Assembly: GCA_946122785.1 (NCBI GenBank)
Contig: CAMGYJ010000011.1
Span: 55,974,449-56,038,448 of the forward strand
Length of the DNA stretch: 64,000 nt
Origin: Linum tenue
Lineage: Eukaryota > Streptophyta > Magnoliopsida > Malpighiales > Linaceae
Reading direction: 5' to 3'
Every line of letters begins with the position of its first letter. Position 1 is the first letter of the stretch. The notes under the pieces are model-generated. The model ran no database searches, was not told the DNA's origin, and worked only from the letters and a program-made list of their open reading frames with translations. Of the stretch, positions 36,301 through 46,006 are shown piece after piece. The translations under genes and the position numbers were made by a program.

Positions 36301-36362
36301 TCTCCGATATCGTATCGAGCAAGAGGGCGAAGAATGGCTTCTGCAGCAAGTTATGGCATTAA
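33315..36362 (+). CDS. VIL2: VIN3-like protein (VIL2/VEL1 type): PHD finger, fibronectin III, VID domain
   Basis: Plant Polycomb (PRC2) accessory protein of the VIN3/VRN5/VEL family, which represses FLC-type loci during vernalisation and in flowering control. Exons: 33315-33345, 33928-34567, 34783-35093, 35194-36362; phases close, 716 aa, matching VIL2/VEL1 length. A Lys-rich stretch (about 76-108) precedes an atypical Cys-rich PHD finger (about 130-216: SWICKNAACRAVL, CKRCSCCICHSFD, CGLSCHIECAF, YCCASCGK). A helical segment follows (KDARRVDLLCYRIYLCYRLL). The fibronectin III domain runs about 330-430 (EMSAAASDDIKGYKLWY, RILISNLQPCTEYTFRIVSY). A Ser/Thr/Asp-rich linker leads to the C-terminal VEL/VID polymerisation domain (VIRWLECGGHIDQEFR ... 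QERRVVHTFIRTMVDDP). All three domains are complete. The leader holds an intron and a uORF. Confidence 0.94.
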
Positions 36363-37137
36363 GGGAAGTGTTATTCACTTCTCTTCAGTGAGGTGGTTCT
36401 ATCTGTTCGATGGACGAACCCAGGGCTCCAGATTATGGTTGGTTTGGTTTTGGTTCGGCTCGGTTTGACCGAGTGGCGGAGCTGTCCTCGTTGGGGGAAG
36501 GAAGGGAAGGCAAATGGAGTGTAATCTGGAAGGGGGGTTTGGGTCCAAAGTCTAATCGGGCATTTGAATTGTTCAGGCAATTTAACTACTGTAGGTGTAG
36601 AGTACTTAGGGAAGGATAATCTCGATTCTGAATCTCCCATCTGTAATTGGATAAATTGTCATTATTGTTTATGACCTTTCTTCCATTCAAAGAAGGGTAA
36701 TTGAATTGATGACAGATTCTTAGCTTTCGAATATGAGAGTCTACGACTACTCGACTAAACATGTATGAGGATTTCACAATTAAATGGGTTAAAATTGGCA
36801 GCCGATGCTTATTTGTCCGTTCAATAGCAGCTAGTTTTGCAGGTTGCTTAGTACTATCAACTTCTTTTGTTTATAGTTAGAGCACAGATTCATTTGTAAG
36901 TGGCATAATAATGATTAACAAGATACCATGATGGCTTCTTTTTGAGATGTCATATTTCTAGATAGCACTTTCATCATTTGAGTACTCTTATCTTTGGGAC
37001 TTGAATTTATCAAACAATTATATATTTATGCTCTTAAGATTCAATGATTTTATCTTGTTTTAGTCATTATAAAACAATAATGAACTTGTTGAAAGTATAA
37101 ATATATCATCAATTATTTTCCCTTTGATACATATGAT
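36363..37137. other. 3' UTR of the VIN3-like gene and AT-rich spacer
   Basis: No gene recognised before the Mutator-like element. Confidence 0.6.
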
Positions 37138-37146
37138 AATGATATG

Positions 37147-37250
37147 GGAAAAAATCCCAAAGTACACACGTTTTTAAAAAAAATTCCCAAAATACATAAG
37201 TTATAAAAAAAATTCCAAAAGTACACATGTTTGAGCATCACCGTTTTTGA
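37147..37250 (+). repeat. Left terminal inverted repeat of the MULE
   Basis: Starts GGAAAAAATCCCAAAGTACA and pairs with 40813-40916 in reverse orientation, with about three mismatches over the outer ~98 bases. Confidence 0.93.
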
Positions 37251-37690
37251 CAACAGCGGTGAAGATAATCACCGCGTTTATTTAAAACGGTGAAGCATTC
37301 ACCGTTTTTAAATAAAACGGTGATAGCTTCACCGTCTTAGTTAAAAACGGTGAATGCATCACCGTTTTAAAACGAAACGGTGAAGATATCACCGTTTTAG
37401 TTTAAAACGGTGATATCTTCACCGTTTTAATTAAACGCGGTGAAGGCGCTGACGTGGACAAACGCGGGGCATTCACCGCGGTAGACAAACACGGTGAATA
37501 CCCCGTGTTTGTTTACGTCAGCGATCCGCGCCATTGTGTTTTCACCGTGGCCGTTAGATGCGGTGAGGCGCGGATCGTGGTTTTCTTCCCACGATCCGAC
37601 GCCTCACAGCAGGCCACGTGGACGGGGGAACCGTTTTAGGGGAACGCGAAGCCTTCACCGCGTTCATCAAACGCGGTGAACGCTTCCCCT
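37236..37690. repeat. Left subterminal array of CACCGTTTT/AAAACGGTG palindromes
   Basis: A run of about 25-30-bp modules, each roughly TTCACCG-TTTTA-N-TAAAACGGTGA, alternating TTCACCG and CGGTGAA. More than a dozen CACCG/CGGTG units occur. The inner part (37440-37690) becomes GC-rich with longer foldbacks around GCGGTGAA and CGCGGATCG. Such spaced dyads could be transposase-binding sites or a source of double-stranded RNA; both are inferences. Confidence 0.85.
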
Positions 37691-37727
37691 AATTACTGCG
37701 CAGCAGCTCCTCCCCCCCTTCCCCCAA

Positions 37728-37740
37728 CTATAAATACCCC
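37728..37740 (+). promoter_or_regulatory. TATA box facing inward from the left MULE end
   Basis: CTATAAATACCCC followed by a C-rich and then CT-rich leader-like stretch. It points into the element from the left, away from and convergent with the transposase transcript. No gene is recognisable downstream on this strand. Confidence 0.5.
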
Positions 37741-37805
37741 CTCCCCCTTTCACTTTCAACTCACCCCACCAACATTTCACTTCTTTCTCCCTCAATTTAT
37801 CCGCT

Positions 37806-40091
37806 CTAGTCTCGTTCTAAGGTTGCTCTGTGGTTGCGGCTAAGTCCGATCTCCACGATGACAGAAATAGGCATCGCTCGAAGACCCTTGTACACATTAT
37901 TTATACTTTCTCCATGGTTGGTAGTTGCAATGCCCCATCTGGCCCCGTTGTCCATATGGAACGTCCACATGGGCAACTCTTGACCTTCAGCCCATACTGC
38001 TCCAGCTCGGTGGGTATGACGGATCGTTTTCATCTTCTCCTCGTACTTTTTTGGTTGATGTGCAACCGCTAAAAGGTGAACAAAAGACTAACTGGTCAAT
38101 ACATGATGAATAAAATTTTGATTATCAGCTTAAATCGCATAAGTAAAACATTAGTACCTGCATTCCAAAGTAAATTCTTGATGTCTTTCTTCTTCCCAAA
38201 TTTGTGTTGGAAATTGGCGAGCCAGTGTCGAATACACCATCTCCATCTCCACCCCCACTCGTCGGGAAAACCACCAACAGCATTCCTTATCCCCGCATGT
38301 CGATCGGATATAATCGTAATATCTTCCCGCTGTGTCACGTGCTCGTGCAGTTGGTCAAAGAACCAAGCCCAACTTAAGCTGTTCTCCCCCTCCACTAATG
38401 CAAATGCAAGCGGGAAAATCCGCCTGTTTCCATCTACGCCAGTGGCAATTAGAAGACATCCTTTGTACTTCCCAGTAAGGAAAGTTCCGTCAACCTGAAT
38501 AAAAATTAAGACTATAATTAGTATGAAATATACTAAACAACAAATAATACAACATTTAAAACTGGAACTAGTTGGTAAAATACCTGAATAACCGGTATGC
38601 AGAACCCAAATCCGTCAATGCATGGTTTAAAAGCCCAAAAAAGACGATGGAACATCAACTTATCCTGTACTCGAACTTGATCCTCAGTGTATACATTGTT
38701 GTATACTGGGACGAAAACAGTCCCAGGATTGGACTCCTCCATTGCTCCCATAAGTCTAGGGAGTAAAGCATACGAATCCTCCCAATCACCATACACCTCA
38801 GCCATGGCTTTCTGCTTACCACGCCATGCTTTTTTATACCTTATCGTGTAAGAATGTCGATCCTTCACCTCTGCCATGATAGCTTTCACCTTGATATCTG
38901 GTTGTGCTTCTATAAGGTGCTTAATAGTTCTCCCAACCTTTTTGCTTTTAGTTGCCTGTGATCTTGGGAAAGTATAGAAGAGGAGCATGTGTGGATCGTC
39001 TCAGCTTTGCGAATCACCCAAGCACCCTTTCTCTTCATATTTGCAGCCCGCAGTTGCCACGTACAACCCTCTGCATCATGCTTGCATATGACATGTAGTT
39101 GTTTACTGTCAGAATATTTTACCTTCCACTCGAAATTGCGCCTCAACGCCTCTTCTGTAAACGCATCCTGCACAGCGTCTTTCGATGGGAACGCCATACC
39201 CACCTCCAAATTGGCCGTCGGATTGTACACTGGCATAGGGACATAATCGGAGGGATCATTCTGACTATATAAAAATTGAGTTGGAACCTGTGTGTAATAT
39301 GGCGTGGGTGCCTCACGAAATGCCGCCTCATCCTCGTTATCATCAGTATCTTCCTCCTCCTCGCTCACTGATCTCAAATCTTCCTCAGTATCCTCGTCGC
39401 TCGACTCGAATGGATAGCTCGGGCTAGAAGGATCAACATGACCACGATCACCAACATCGTCCTCTCGCTCATGTGAAGTACGCCCTGATCGAATGGTATT
39501 CTCGATTCCATACCACTCTGGCCCCCAAGCAGGCCATTGAACACCATCGGCCTCAACAAATGGGGCTGGTTTAGGAGGTTGCGAGTATTTGTCCCATCCT
39601 GCACTACTCGATCCACCGTAGTTGATTGAACCACCACCCTCCCCGTAACCTCCTGTATAACCACCGCCTTGGTAGTTGCTCGAACTACCACCCCATTCGT
39701 ACCCTCCTGCAAAACCATCATCATAAGAATACTGGTGAGAATGAGATTCACCGACCGCCTCGGTCTCAACATACACCTCTGCAAGCCGGACTTGGTTATC
39801 GCTTAGGAACTGTAACATCATCGTAACCGCGTCATCATCGTTTATGACAACTTCTTGGTACACGACCCCGCCAGCACTCATGTCTGGATACCGGTAAGTA
39901 ATTCTGCCAAGTCTCGTCTGTCCGCTCGTACAAACCCTTTCTGCACAAAGATCACAGAGTTCTTGAAAATTGAATCGGGAACCAATGTTCAGCATAATGG
40001 ATTCGCCGTCCTCATAATCAATGCCTATGTTAGAGTTTGTCACCCTTCCATTCCACCGAATATTAAGATGAAACTTCTTGAATTTACCCAT
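37806..40091 (-). pseudogene. MURA-like MULE transposase, frameshifted and lacking the SWIM zinc finger
   Basis: Pieces on the minus strand: 40091 to about 38940 (start MGKFKKFHLNIRW), 38942-38584 in another frame, 38158-38494, and 37806-38068. The N-terminal MuDR-type domain is followed by a Gly/Tyr-rich and acidic linker, the domain with ICKHDAEGCTWQLRA and HTCSSSILSQDHRQL, then VKAIMAEVKDRHSY. The MULE DDE core follows: VDGTFLTGKYKG (Asp), ISDRHAGIRNAV (Asp), and RWGIATTNHGESINNV with the expected Glu. A one-base frame change occurs at a run of five A (38939-38943) between QLKAK and KVGRTIKHL. The C-terminus stops soon after PISVIVEIGL, so the usual SWIM-type zinc finger is absent. Splice sites GT-AG at 38583/38495 and 38157/38069 fit. 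Either a decayed autonomous copy, or the frame is corrected by an intron I did not see. Confidence 0.85.
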
Positions 40092-40447
40092 ATCTACAAA
40101 TCGAGGATAAGTATATATTAGCTTAAAGACAGTAAAATTAACCAAAATCATATTGTACAACTAATATTGTCCATCTCATAACTAACGAAAATAAATTCAA
40201 CTAACTAACAACAACATAATACGAAAATTAAATCATACTATAACTAACGAACATAAATTCAATTAACTAACAACAACATAATACGAAAATTTAATCATAC
40301 TATAACTACTAAAAACATAATTAGACAATAATACGAAAAGTCTCAACATACCGAAAAATGTATGTTCTGTGTATTATGCTCGATTTTTGTTGCTGAAATT
40401 TGAAGAAGGGGGGAGTGGTTATGTTTTTGCTTCTGCTGGTGGGTTGG

Positions 40448-40462
40448 TATTTATAGGAAAAT
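40448..40462 (-). promoter_or_regulatory. TATA box of the MULE transposase gene
   Basis: On the minus strand CCTATAAATACCAACCC lies about 360 bp upstream of the first transposase ATG (40091). It mirrors the left-end CTATAAATACC motif. Confidence 0.55.
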
Positions 40463-40474
40463 CTGCCTATTATT

Positions 40475-40830
40475 CACCGTGTTTGTCAAAAACGGTGAAC
40501 AACATCACCGCGTTTGTCTCAAACGGTGAATAATAGGTAGGTGTGACCTAATTTTGACCTACCAGGGGTGGGAAACGTGGGAATATATCACCGCTTTAAC
40601 CTAAAACGGTGAAGGTAATCACCGTTGTCAACATAAACGGTGATGTATTCACCGTTCTCAACAAACGCGGTGAATATATCACCGTTTTAGATAAATGCGG
40701 TGAATACGTCACCGTTTTGGTCTTAAACGGTGAAGTATTCACCGTCTTTGACAAAGGCGGTGATAAACTTCACCGTCTTTGACAAAGGCGGTGATAAACT
40801 TCACCGCTTTTGTCAAACACGGTGATGCCC
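40475..40830. repeat. Right subterminal array of CACCG/CGGTG palindromes
   Basis: Same module as at the left end, for example TCACCGTTTTAGATAAATGC followed by GGTGAA. Includes a direct duplication of GATAAACTTCACCGTCTTTG around 40761-40800. Confidence 0.85.
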
Positions 40831-40916
40831 AAACATGTGTACTTTTGGAATTTTTTTTATAACTTATGTATTTTGGGAATTTTTTTTAAAAACTAGTGTA
40901 CTTTGGGATTTTTTCC
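40813..40916 (-). repeat. Right terminal inverted repeat of the MULE
   Basis: Reverse complement of the left terminus (37147-37250). Confidence 0.93.
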
Positions 40917-41040
40917 AATGATATGAGCTTCTTCTCAAAAAATAGAAGGAAAAGGAAAAATACCGGTAAACAACAAGGGCATAATAATGACCTGGATAAG
41001 GAGAGGTGGGGCCTACTTCACATCCGAAGCGACCTTTACT

Positions 41041-41338
41041 GGCTTAATTGCAAGTTTGGTCACTCGAATTGCTACAAAATTTCACGTTTGCCACTCAAAT
41101 TAATTTATTCCATTTATAGTCACTCGAATTAGTTGAACAGTTCAAGTTCAGTCACTCTCCGTTAACCTCCGTTAACTTTGACTGACGTGGCGGTCAACTC
41201 TGACAGTTGACCGTTAAATATGTGACGTGGCAAATAAAAAATAATTAAAAAATAAAAATTAAATTTTTAGAAATTACACATCATTATCACAAAAAATTAT
41301 AATTATAAAAAATAAAAAGAAGAAATTATCACAAATTT
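41041..41338 (+). repeat. Left TIR of the Pack-MULE
   Basis: About 298 bp, AT-rich in its inner half. Includes GTTAACCTCCGTTAAC and TTGACTGACGTGGCGGTCAA words. Pairs with 42180-42477. Confidence 0.93.
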
Positions 41339-41355
41339 CTCCAACGCTTCAGGAG

Positions 41356-41691
41356 GTGCCGAGAAAAGCGGTGGTGAAGGAGGTGAGGAGAAACGGATCA
41401 GGAGGCGCATTCCAGCCATTCCAAAAGGAGAAAAATAGTAGCGGCGGCGGCGGTGGCGGCTTTGTTGGGAAGAGCAACGGTGTTGGTGGTGGTGGTAATC
41501 ATGACAATACCATCACCGTCGCTACTGCTGCTGCGACTACTCCATCCTCGGTCCAGAGTTCCAGCGCGGCCGCGGCGGGGTCCAGCGGCGATGCTCCCAG
41601 CGTCAGCCATACGAATAGCAATAAACAGCAACAGCAAAATCCTAGCCGAATCGTAGAAACCATCAATGGTTCTCAAGCAGTGGCAAATTAA
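41356..41691 (+). pseudogene. Second captured fragment, Gly/Ser-rich frame of unknown origin
   Basis: About 111 codons: a basic start (PRKAVVKEVRRNGSGGAF), then Gly-rich, Thr/Ala/Ser-rich and Gln-rich runs to a TAA at about 41689. It lies antisense to the DnaJ block and was probably taken from a different gene. I do not recognise the source. Confidence 0.4.
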
Positions 41692-41730
41692 AAAAAAAAT
41701 GCCAATCCCAGAAGAAAGCAGCAAACTCAC

Positions 41731-42063
41731 CTTACGAGCCAACTTCCTGTAGGCACTCTTGATCTCCTGCAATGAGGCCTTCCTGCCGACGTTCAAGGTC
41801 GAGTAGTGGTCTCTCCCAGCGGCCCTGACCGTCCCACATCGCCGCCGCCGTTGTCCGTTGGCGCTGCCCTTATCAGAACCGAAAGAACTACTTTTCCTGC
41901 CGAAGGAGTCTGCCGGGAAGGAGAATTTAACGCTGTGGGAAGGGGCGGAGAACCCGAAACCCAAAGACCCATGCCCAATTGGAGTTGGAGCTCCGGGAAG
42001 TAGAGAGCGCCTGGAGACGAGGCCGGGACTGGGGAGATAGCAATGTGTTTGAATAGTGGGCAT
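41731..42063 (-). pseudogene. Captured first exon of a chloroplast DnaJ (J-domain) gene
   Basis: 111 codons from the ATG at 42063 to a preserved splice donor (AAG|GTGAGT at 41731/41730). The N-terminus (MPTIQTHCYLPSPGLVSRR) looks like a plastid transit peptide. The end is the opening of a J domain (GRDHYSTLNVGRKASLQEIK, SAYRKLARK), cut before the HPD motif. It resembles plant chloroplast DnaJ proteins of the DJC type. The sequence continues into what was the donor gene's intron and then stops. It lacks the HPD tripeptide and so cannot act as a normal Hsp70 co-chaperone. Confidence 0.8.
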
Positions 42064-42179
42064 AGTGATTGCAGGAGACGAGGAGAAATTGTCAATTGGA
42101 CATTTTGAGGAAGCGGAAATCACGACGGCGGGGCGCGGTGGATGAATGGCGGGACGGCGATTGAGGGTTCTAGGAGGGG

Positions 42180-42477
42180 AAATTTGTGATAATTTCTTCT
42201 TTTTATTTTTTATAATTATAATTTTTTGTGATAATGATGTGTAATTTTTAAAAATTTAATTTTTATTTTTTAATTATTTTTTATTTGCCACGTCACACAT
42301 TTAACGGTCAACTGTCAGAGTTGACCGCCACGTCAGTCAAAGTTAACGGAGGTTAACGGAGAGTGACCGAACTTGAACTGTTCAACTAATTCGAGTGACT
42401 ATAAATGGAATAAATTAATTTGAGTGGCAAACGTGAAATTTTGTAGCAATTCAAGTGACCAAACTTGCAATTAAGCC
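42180..42477 (-). repeat. Right TIR of the Pack-MULE
   Basis: Reverse-complement copy of 41041-41338 with about four differences. Confidence 0.93.
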
Positions 42478-42710
42478 GACCTTTACTCTTATTTTTCTAA
42501 ATTATCTTTTCGGCTTTTTCCCCAAAGTGCCAACAAGGCGAGTCTCTATTTGTCAACTTGATTTGCCAAGTCAGCAAAGAACGGCAGGCAATCCGTAGCC
42601 GACGACGCCGTTTCCATCGGCAGCATTATATCAGTTTGAGCTAGCAAGCGAGAAAATATGAGGCTCAGAAAGGCCCGTTGCTTCTCTCCCGCCACACTCT
42701 CTACCCAAGA

Positions 42711-45700
42711 ATGCAGATTCTCTCAGCTCCATCGTCCCGCTATCTCCCCTTTGAAATCTCGAAGCCGCAATCGAAGCAGCCAGGTTCAATTTCACTTTTG
42801 TACTCGTTGAATTTCTTCCCGCCGTCGATGTATCTCCTCCGTTACCCTACTCTCTGAGCTCGAAAATTCGCGGTGCTCGGCGTTTCAGGAATTTCCTCAC
42901 CGGAGAAGTGGCTTCAGATATCGGTAACGAATCCTTCCTCATCGCTATTTCCTGCTCTGAGAAGCAGCAGCAGCAGCTCTCACAAGCCGTCCTGCTGCTT
43001 TACAACGAGAGCTGCTTCTACTGAAGGTAAATTCTAAGTTGGGACCTACATAAGCTCTGGAATGTGGAAAATTCGCTTTACTATGTTTAATGGCGGAAAT
43101 CGTGTGGGGGAAAATGTTCAGTTGGTGCTTCCGAGACATCGGCTGAATCGAGATCATCCGCCGAGAGCGACGTGCTGAAGGCCTTGTCTCAGATTATCGA
43201 TCCTGATTTCGGAACGGACATTGTGACTTGTGGATTCGTCAAAGACCTAGAGATAGATGAAGCTCAAGGAAAGGTAGTAGCAATTTTGATTGCTAATCTC
43301 TCGTTGAGGAAGATGAGTAAACAAACACTGGGAATTTTTGTTTAATTGTTTGTGGTTTTTGTTGCCGCTAGGTTTCGTTTAGGTTGGAGCTCACTACCCC
43401 GGCATGTCCAATCAAGGACTTGGTCAGTGCCTTAAAACTTCTTTGTTGTGATCCATTGTTCTTTAGATATGGCCTTGATCGGTGTTAATTTGTTTGAGAT
43501 TTGAGGTGTGAGATTCTACTTTTGCCAATGCAGTTTGAGAAGCAGGCAAATGAGGTGGTCGCGGGGCTTCCATGGGTGAAGAATGTTAGTGTGACAATGT
43601 CAGCACAGCCAGCTAAACCTATGTACGGGGCGATGCTTCCTCCTGGATTACAGACCATTTCGAATATCATTGCAGTTTCAAGTTGCAAGGTTAGATTACC
43701 ATGGTCTAGCATTTTCCATAGGTAGTTTGGTTGTTGAATGTCATTACTGTAGTTTTTGTGTTAGTGCTATTAGCCACTCATGATTCTTAGTTTCTGAGAA
43801 GTTGTGCAGGGAGGTGTTGGGAAATCGACTGTTGCTGTGAATCTTGCGTATACTTTGGCTGGTATGGGTGCTAGGGTAGGGATATTTGATGCTGATGTGT
43901 ATGGTCCAAGTTTACCAACAATGGTCTCTCCTGAAAACCGGTTGCTGGAGATGGTAAATATGTCAAGACCTCTAGTTTACTAAAAGCCAGTTCAGTTAAT
44001 TGAAATGAAAATGGTGGATTTCGGACTGAATGTGAAATCTATCTATCAGAATCCAGAGAAGAAAAGTATTATACCTACTGAATACTTGGGGGTCAAGTTG
44101 GTTTCCTTTGGATTCGCTGGACAAGGTCGTGCTATAATGAGGGGTCCAATGGTTTCGGGAGTTATCGACCAGCTTCTCACGACTACTGAGTGGTGAGTTT
44201 GTAGAGTGAATAACATGTTGAAACCATCTGAAGTAGTAACTATGGGCTTGTGACCATAATTTCCATCTCCTAGCAGAACATTATGAACTCAGTTTTTTTA
44301 TTTTGCAATTTATTCTGGAATCTTGAATGCAGGGGAGAGCTGGATTACCTTATCATTGACATGCCACCGGGAACTGGTGATATACAGCTTACTTTATGCC
44401 AGGTTGTCCCATTGACTGCTGCTGTCATTGTGACCACCCCTCAGAAGCTTGCGTTCATCGATGTTGCTAAAGGAGTTCGGATGTTTTCAAAGCTTAAGGT
44501 ATGTATCCCTCCATTCTCACCATGGTTCCAAATATGGTCATTTTCAAACTGTTTGATATTTCTGTTAAAGGGAAGCTAATGATGGATACTGAATGTTGCC
44601 CATATTATTTTTATTGACTGTTATGTTTATGTCTTCATGTTTTCCTTTTAAGCATATATAGGTGCCATGCGTTGCTGTTGTGGAGAACATGTGCCACTTC
44701 GATGCTGATGGAGAACGGTATTACCCCTTTGGCAGAGGATCAGGCTCTCAGGCATGTATACTTATCAAACAATTCTATGCTTCCCAGTTTAAGGTTCAGA
44801 CCTCAATTTAATATATTACTGCTGGTTCATGTCAAATTTCACAGGTTGTTCAGCAATTTGGGATCCCTCATCTGTTTGATCTTCCGATCAGGCCAACTGT
44901 AAGTCCATTGACTAAGTTGTCTCGCAGTTAATTCGATTCAAATATTTTCACTCCATCTTGAGAATTCCTAAGATCGAATACCTGGTATAAATGCATAAAG
45001 TAACATGAAGTCCCTGTTTCATGGTTGGTTAGCTATCAGCTTCAGGAGACAGTGGAGTTCCTGAAGTGGTTGCTGATCCTCTAGGTGAAGTTGCAAAGAC
45101 GTTCCAGGAACTTGGAGTTTGCCTCGTGCAACAATGTGCTAAAATACGCCAACAGGGTATGTATCCAGCTTCTTGTCTTGATTGGCAGCCTTCCGATGCA
45201 CTCGGTATATCATAATTGTCTGACCTCTGCTCTCTCCACTGTAGTTTCAACTGCTGTCACTTATGATAAATCAATAAACGCAATCAAAGTGAAGGTGCCT
45301 GATTCAGACGAGGAGTTTCTCCTTCATCCTGCAACAGTAAGGCGAAACGATCGTTCTGCACAAAGCGTGGTATGTGCCTGACGATCTCCTCTCTGAGAGT
45401 TGATGACTGAAGAAAGATGGATTACAAATATTTTGCCAGTTGATAGCTGATTTCTTTTCCTTTCGTTCGAAATAGGACGAATGGACTGGGGAGCAGAAGC
45501 TGCAATACAATGATGTCCCAGAAGATGTCGAACCGGAAGACATTCGGCCAATGGGAAACTATGCAGTCCAAATAACATGGCCCGATGGATTCAGCCAGGT
45601 AACTTTTCTACCTTTTCTCCATCTGTTCAATAATGATAGCACTCCATGGCATGCTGTCACCAACCACTAAGTGCCAGCCAATTACTTTCGGTGATTTTTC

Positions 45701-45872
45701 CATGCACGTCTCATTCATCATCCAAAAGAGCTCAAAAGTCTACCCAATGAATTGAATTACATTACCTACTCTCCTTTCTTTTGTTCATAATTTTGACCAG
45801 ATTGCTCCATACGATCAATTGCAAACGATGGAAAGGCTGGTTGGTGTTGTTCCCGTCAGTGTAAGCAGCTAA
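42711..45872 (+). CDS. HCF101: Fe-S cluster assembly/carrier P-loop ATPase HCF101, chloroplast
   Basis: Plastid Mrp/NBP35-family scaffold that delivers [4Fe-4S] clusters, needed for photosystem I. Fourteen exons: 42711-42783, 42889-43026, 43122-43273, 43372-43422, 43534-43689, 43810-43953, 44050-44192, 44333-44498, 44662-44751, 44845-44898, 45033-45156, 45245-45369, 45476-45598, 45801-45872; phases close, 536 aa against about 530 for the Arabidopsis protein. The N-terminal ~70 residues are Ser-rich and transit-peptide-like. The MIP18 (DUF59) domain spans roughly 80-165 ([27 protein letters not shown]). The P-loop is CKGGVGKST at about 189-197, followed by [33 protein letters not shown] and [12 protein letters not shown]. 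The C-terminal DUF971 domain has [17 protein letters not shown] and [16 protein letters not shown]. The start at 42711 was preferred to an ATG at 42658, whose frame hits a stop in exon 2. Intron 9 has a GC donor (44752). Confidence 0.96.
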
Positions 45873-45979
45873 ACTAGACACCTCTCTTCATTCCCATCAA
45901 CTCTCTTGCAAGCTTTGTCAAACATGATGGTCATAGGAGTGAGAAAGTTGCCATTAGCACAGGCCAGTCTACCACAGAG

Positions 45980-46006
45980 TAGAGAGAGAGAGAGAGAGAG
46001 AGAGAG
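45980..46006. repeat. (AG)n microsatellite
   Basis: About 13 AG units just downstream of HCF101. Confidence 0.93.

Larger units (their letters stand above)
37138..40925. mobile_element. Mutator-like (MULE) transposon with 9-bp TSD and palindromic subterminal arrays
   Basis: Element 37147-40916 (3770 bp), flanked by the 9-bp duplication AATGATATG (37138-37146 and 40917-40925). The outer ~98 bases of the two ends are inverted copies with about three mismatches by eye, opening GGAAAAAATCCCAAAGTACA. Inside each terminus lies an array of short palindromes built on CACCGTTTTA/TAAAACGGTG. A transposase gene runs on the minus strand (37806-40091). Good end conservation and an intact TSD suggest a young insertion. 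Each end also has an inward-facing TATA box (see separate entries). Confidence 0.95.
41031..42487. mobile_element. Pack-MULE with ~298-bp TIRs, 10-bp TSD and captured DnaJ exon
   Basis: Element 41041-42477 (1437 bp) flanked by GACCTTTACT on both sides (41031-41040 and 42478-42487). TIRs 41041-41338 and 42180-42477 begin GGCTTAATTGCAAGTTTGG and differ by about four substitutions over ~298 bp by eye. Between them are two GC-rich host-like blocks in opposite orientation: a + strand Gly/Ser/Thr-rich frame (41356-41691) and a - strand DnaJ-domain first exon (41731-42063). Long near-identical TIRs, a 9-11-bp TSD and captured gene pieces define a Pack-MULE. It has no transposase; whether the neighbouring MULE could mobilise it is unclear because their termini differ. 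Confidence 0.93.

Noticed and set aside
37236..37690. CRISPR-like regular repeats
   Set aside because: Units are palindromic and contiguous without unique spacers, lie inside a MULE terminus and the genome is a plant nucleus.
39855..40121. + strand frames over the MULE transposase
   Set aside because: Antisense shadows of the recognised MuDR-type transposase frame.
42658..42710. Upstream ATG for HCF101
   Set aside because: Its frame meets a stop early in exon 2, whereas the ATG at 42711 joins exon 2 in frame with HCF101.
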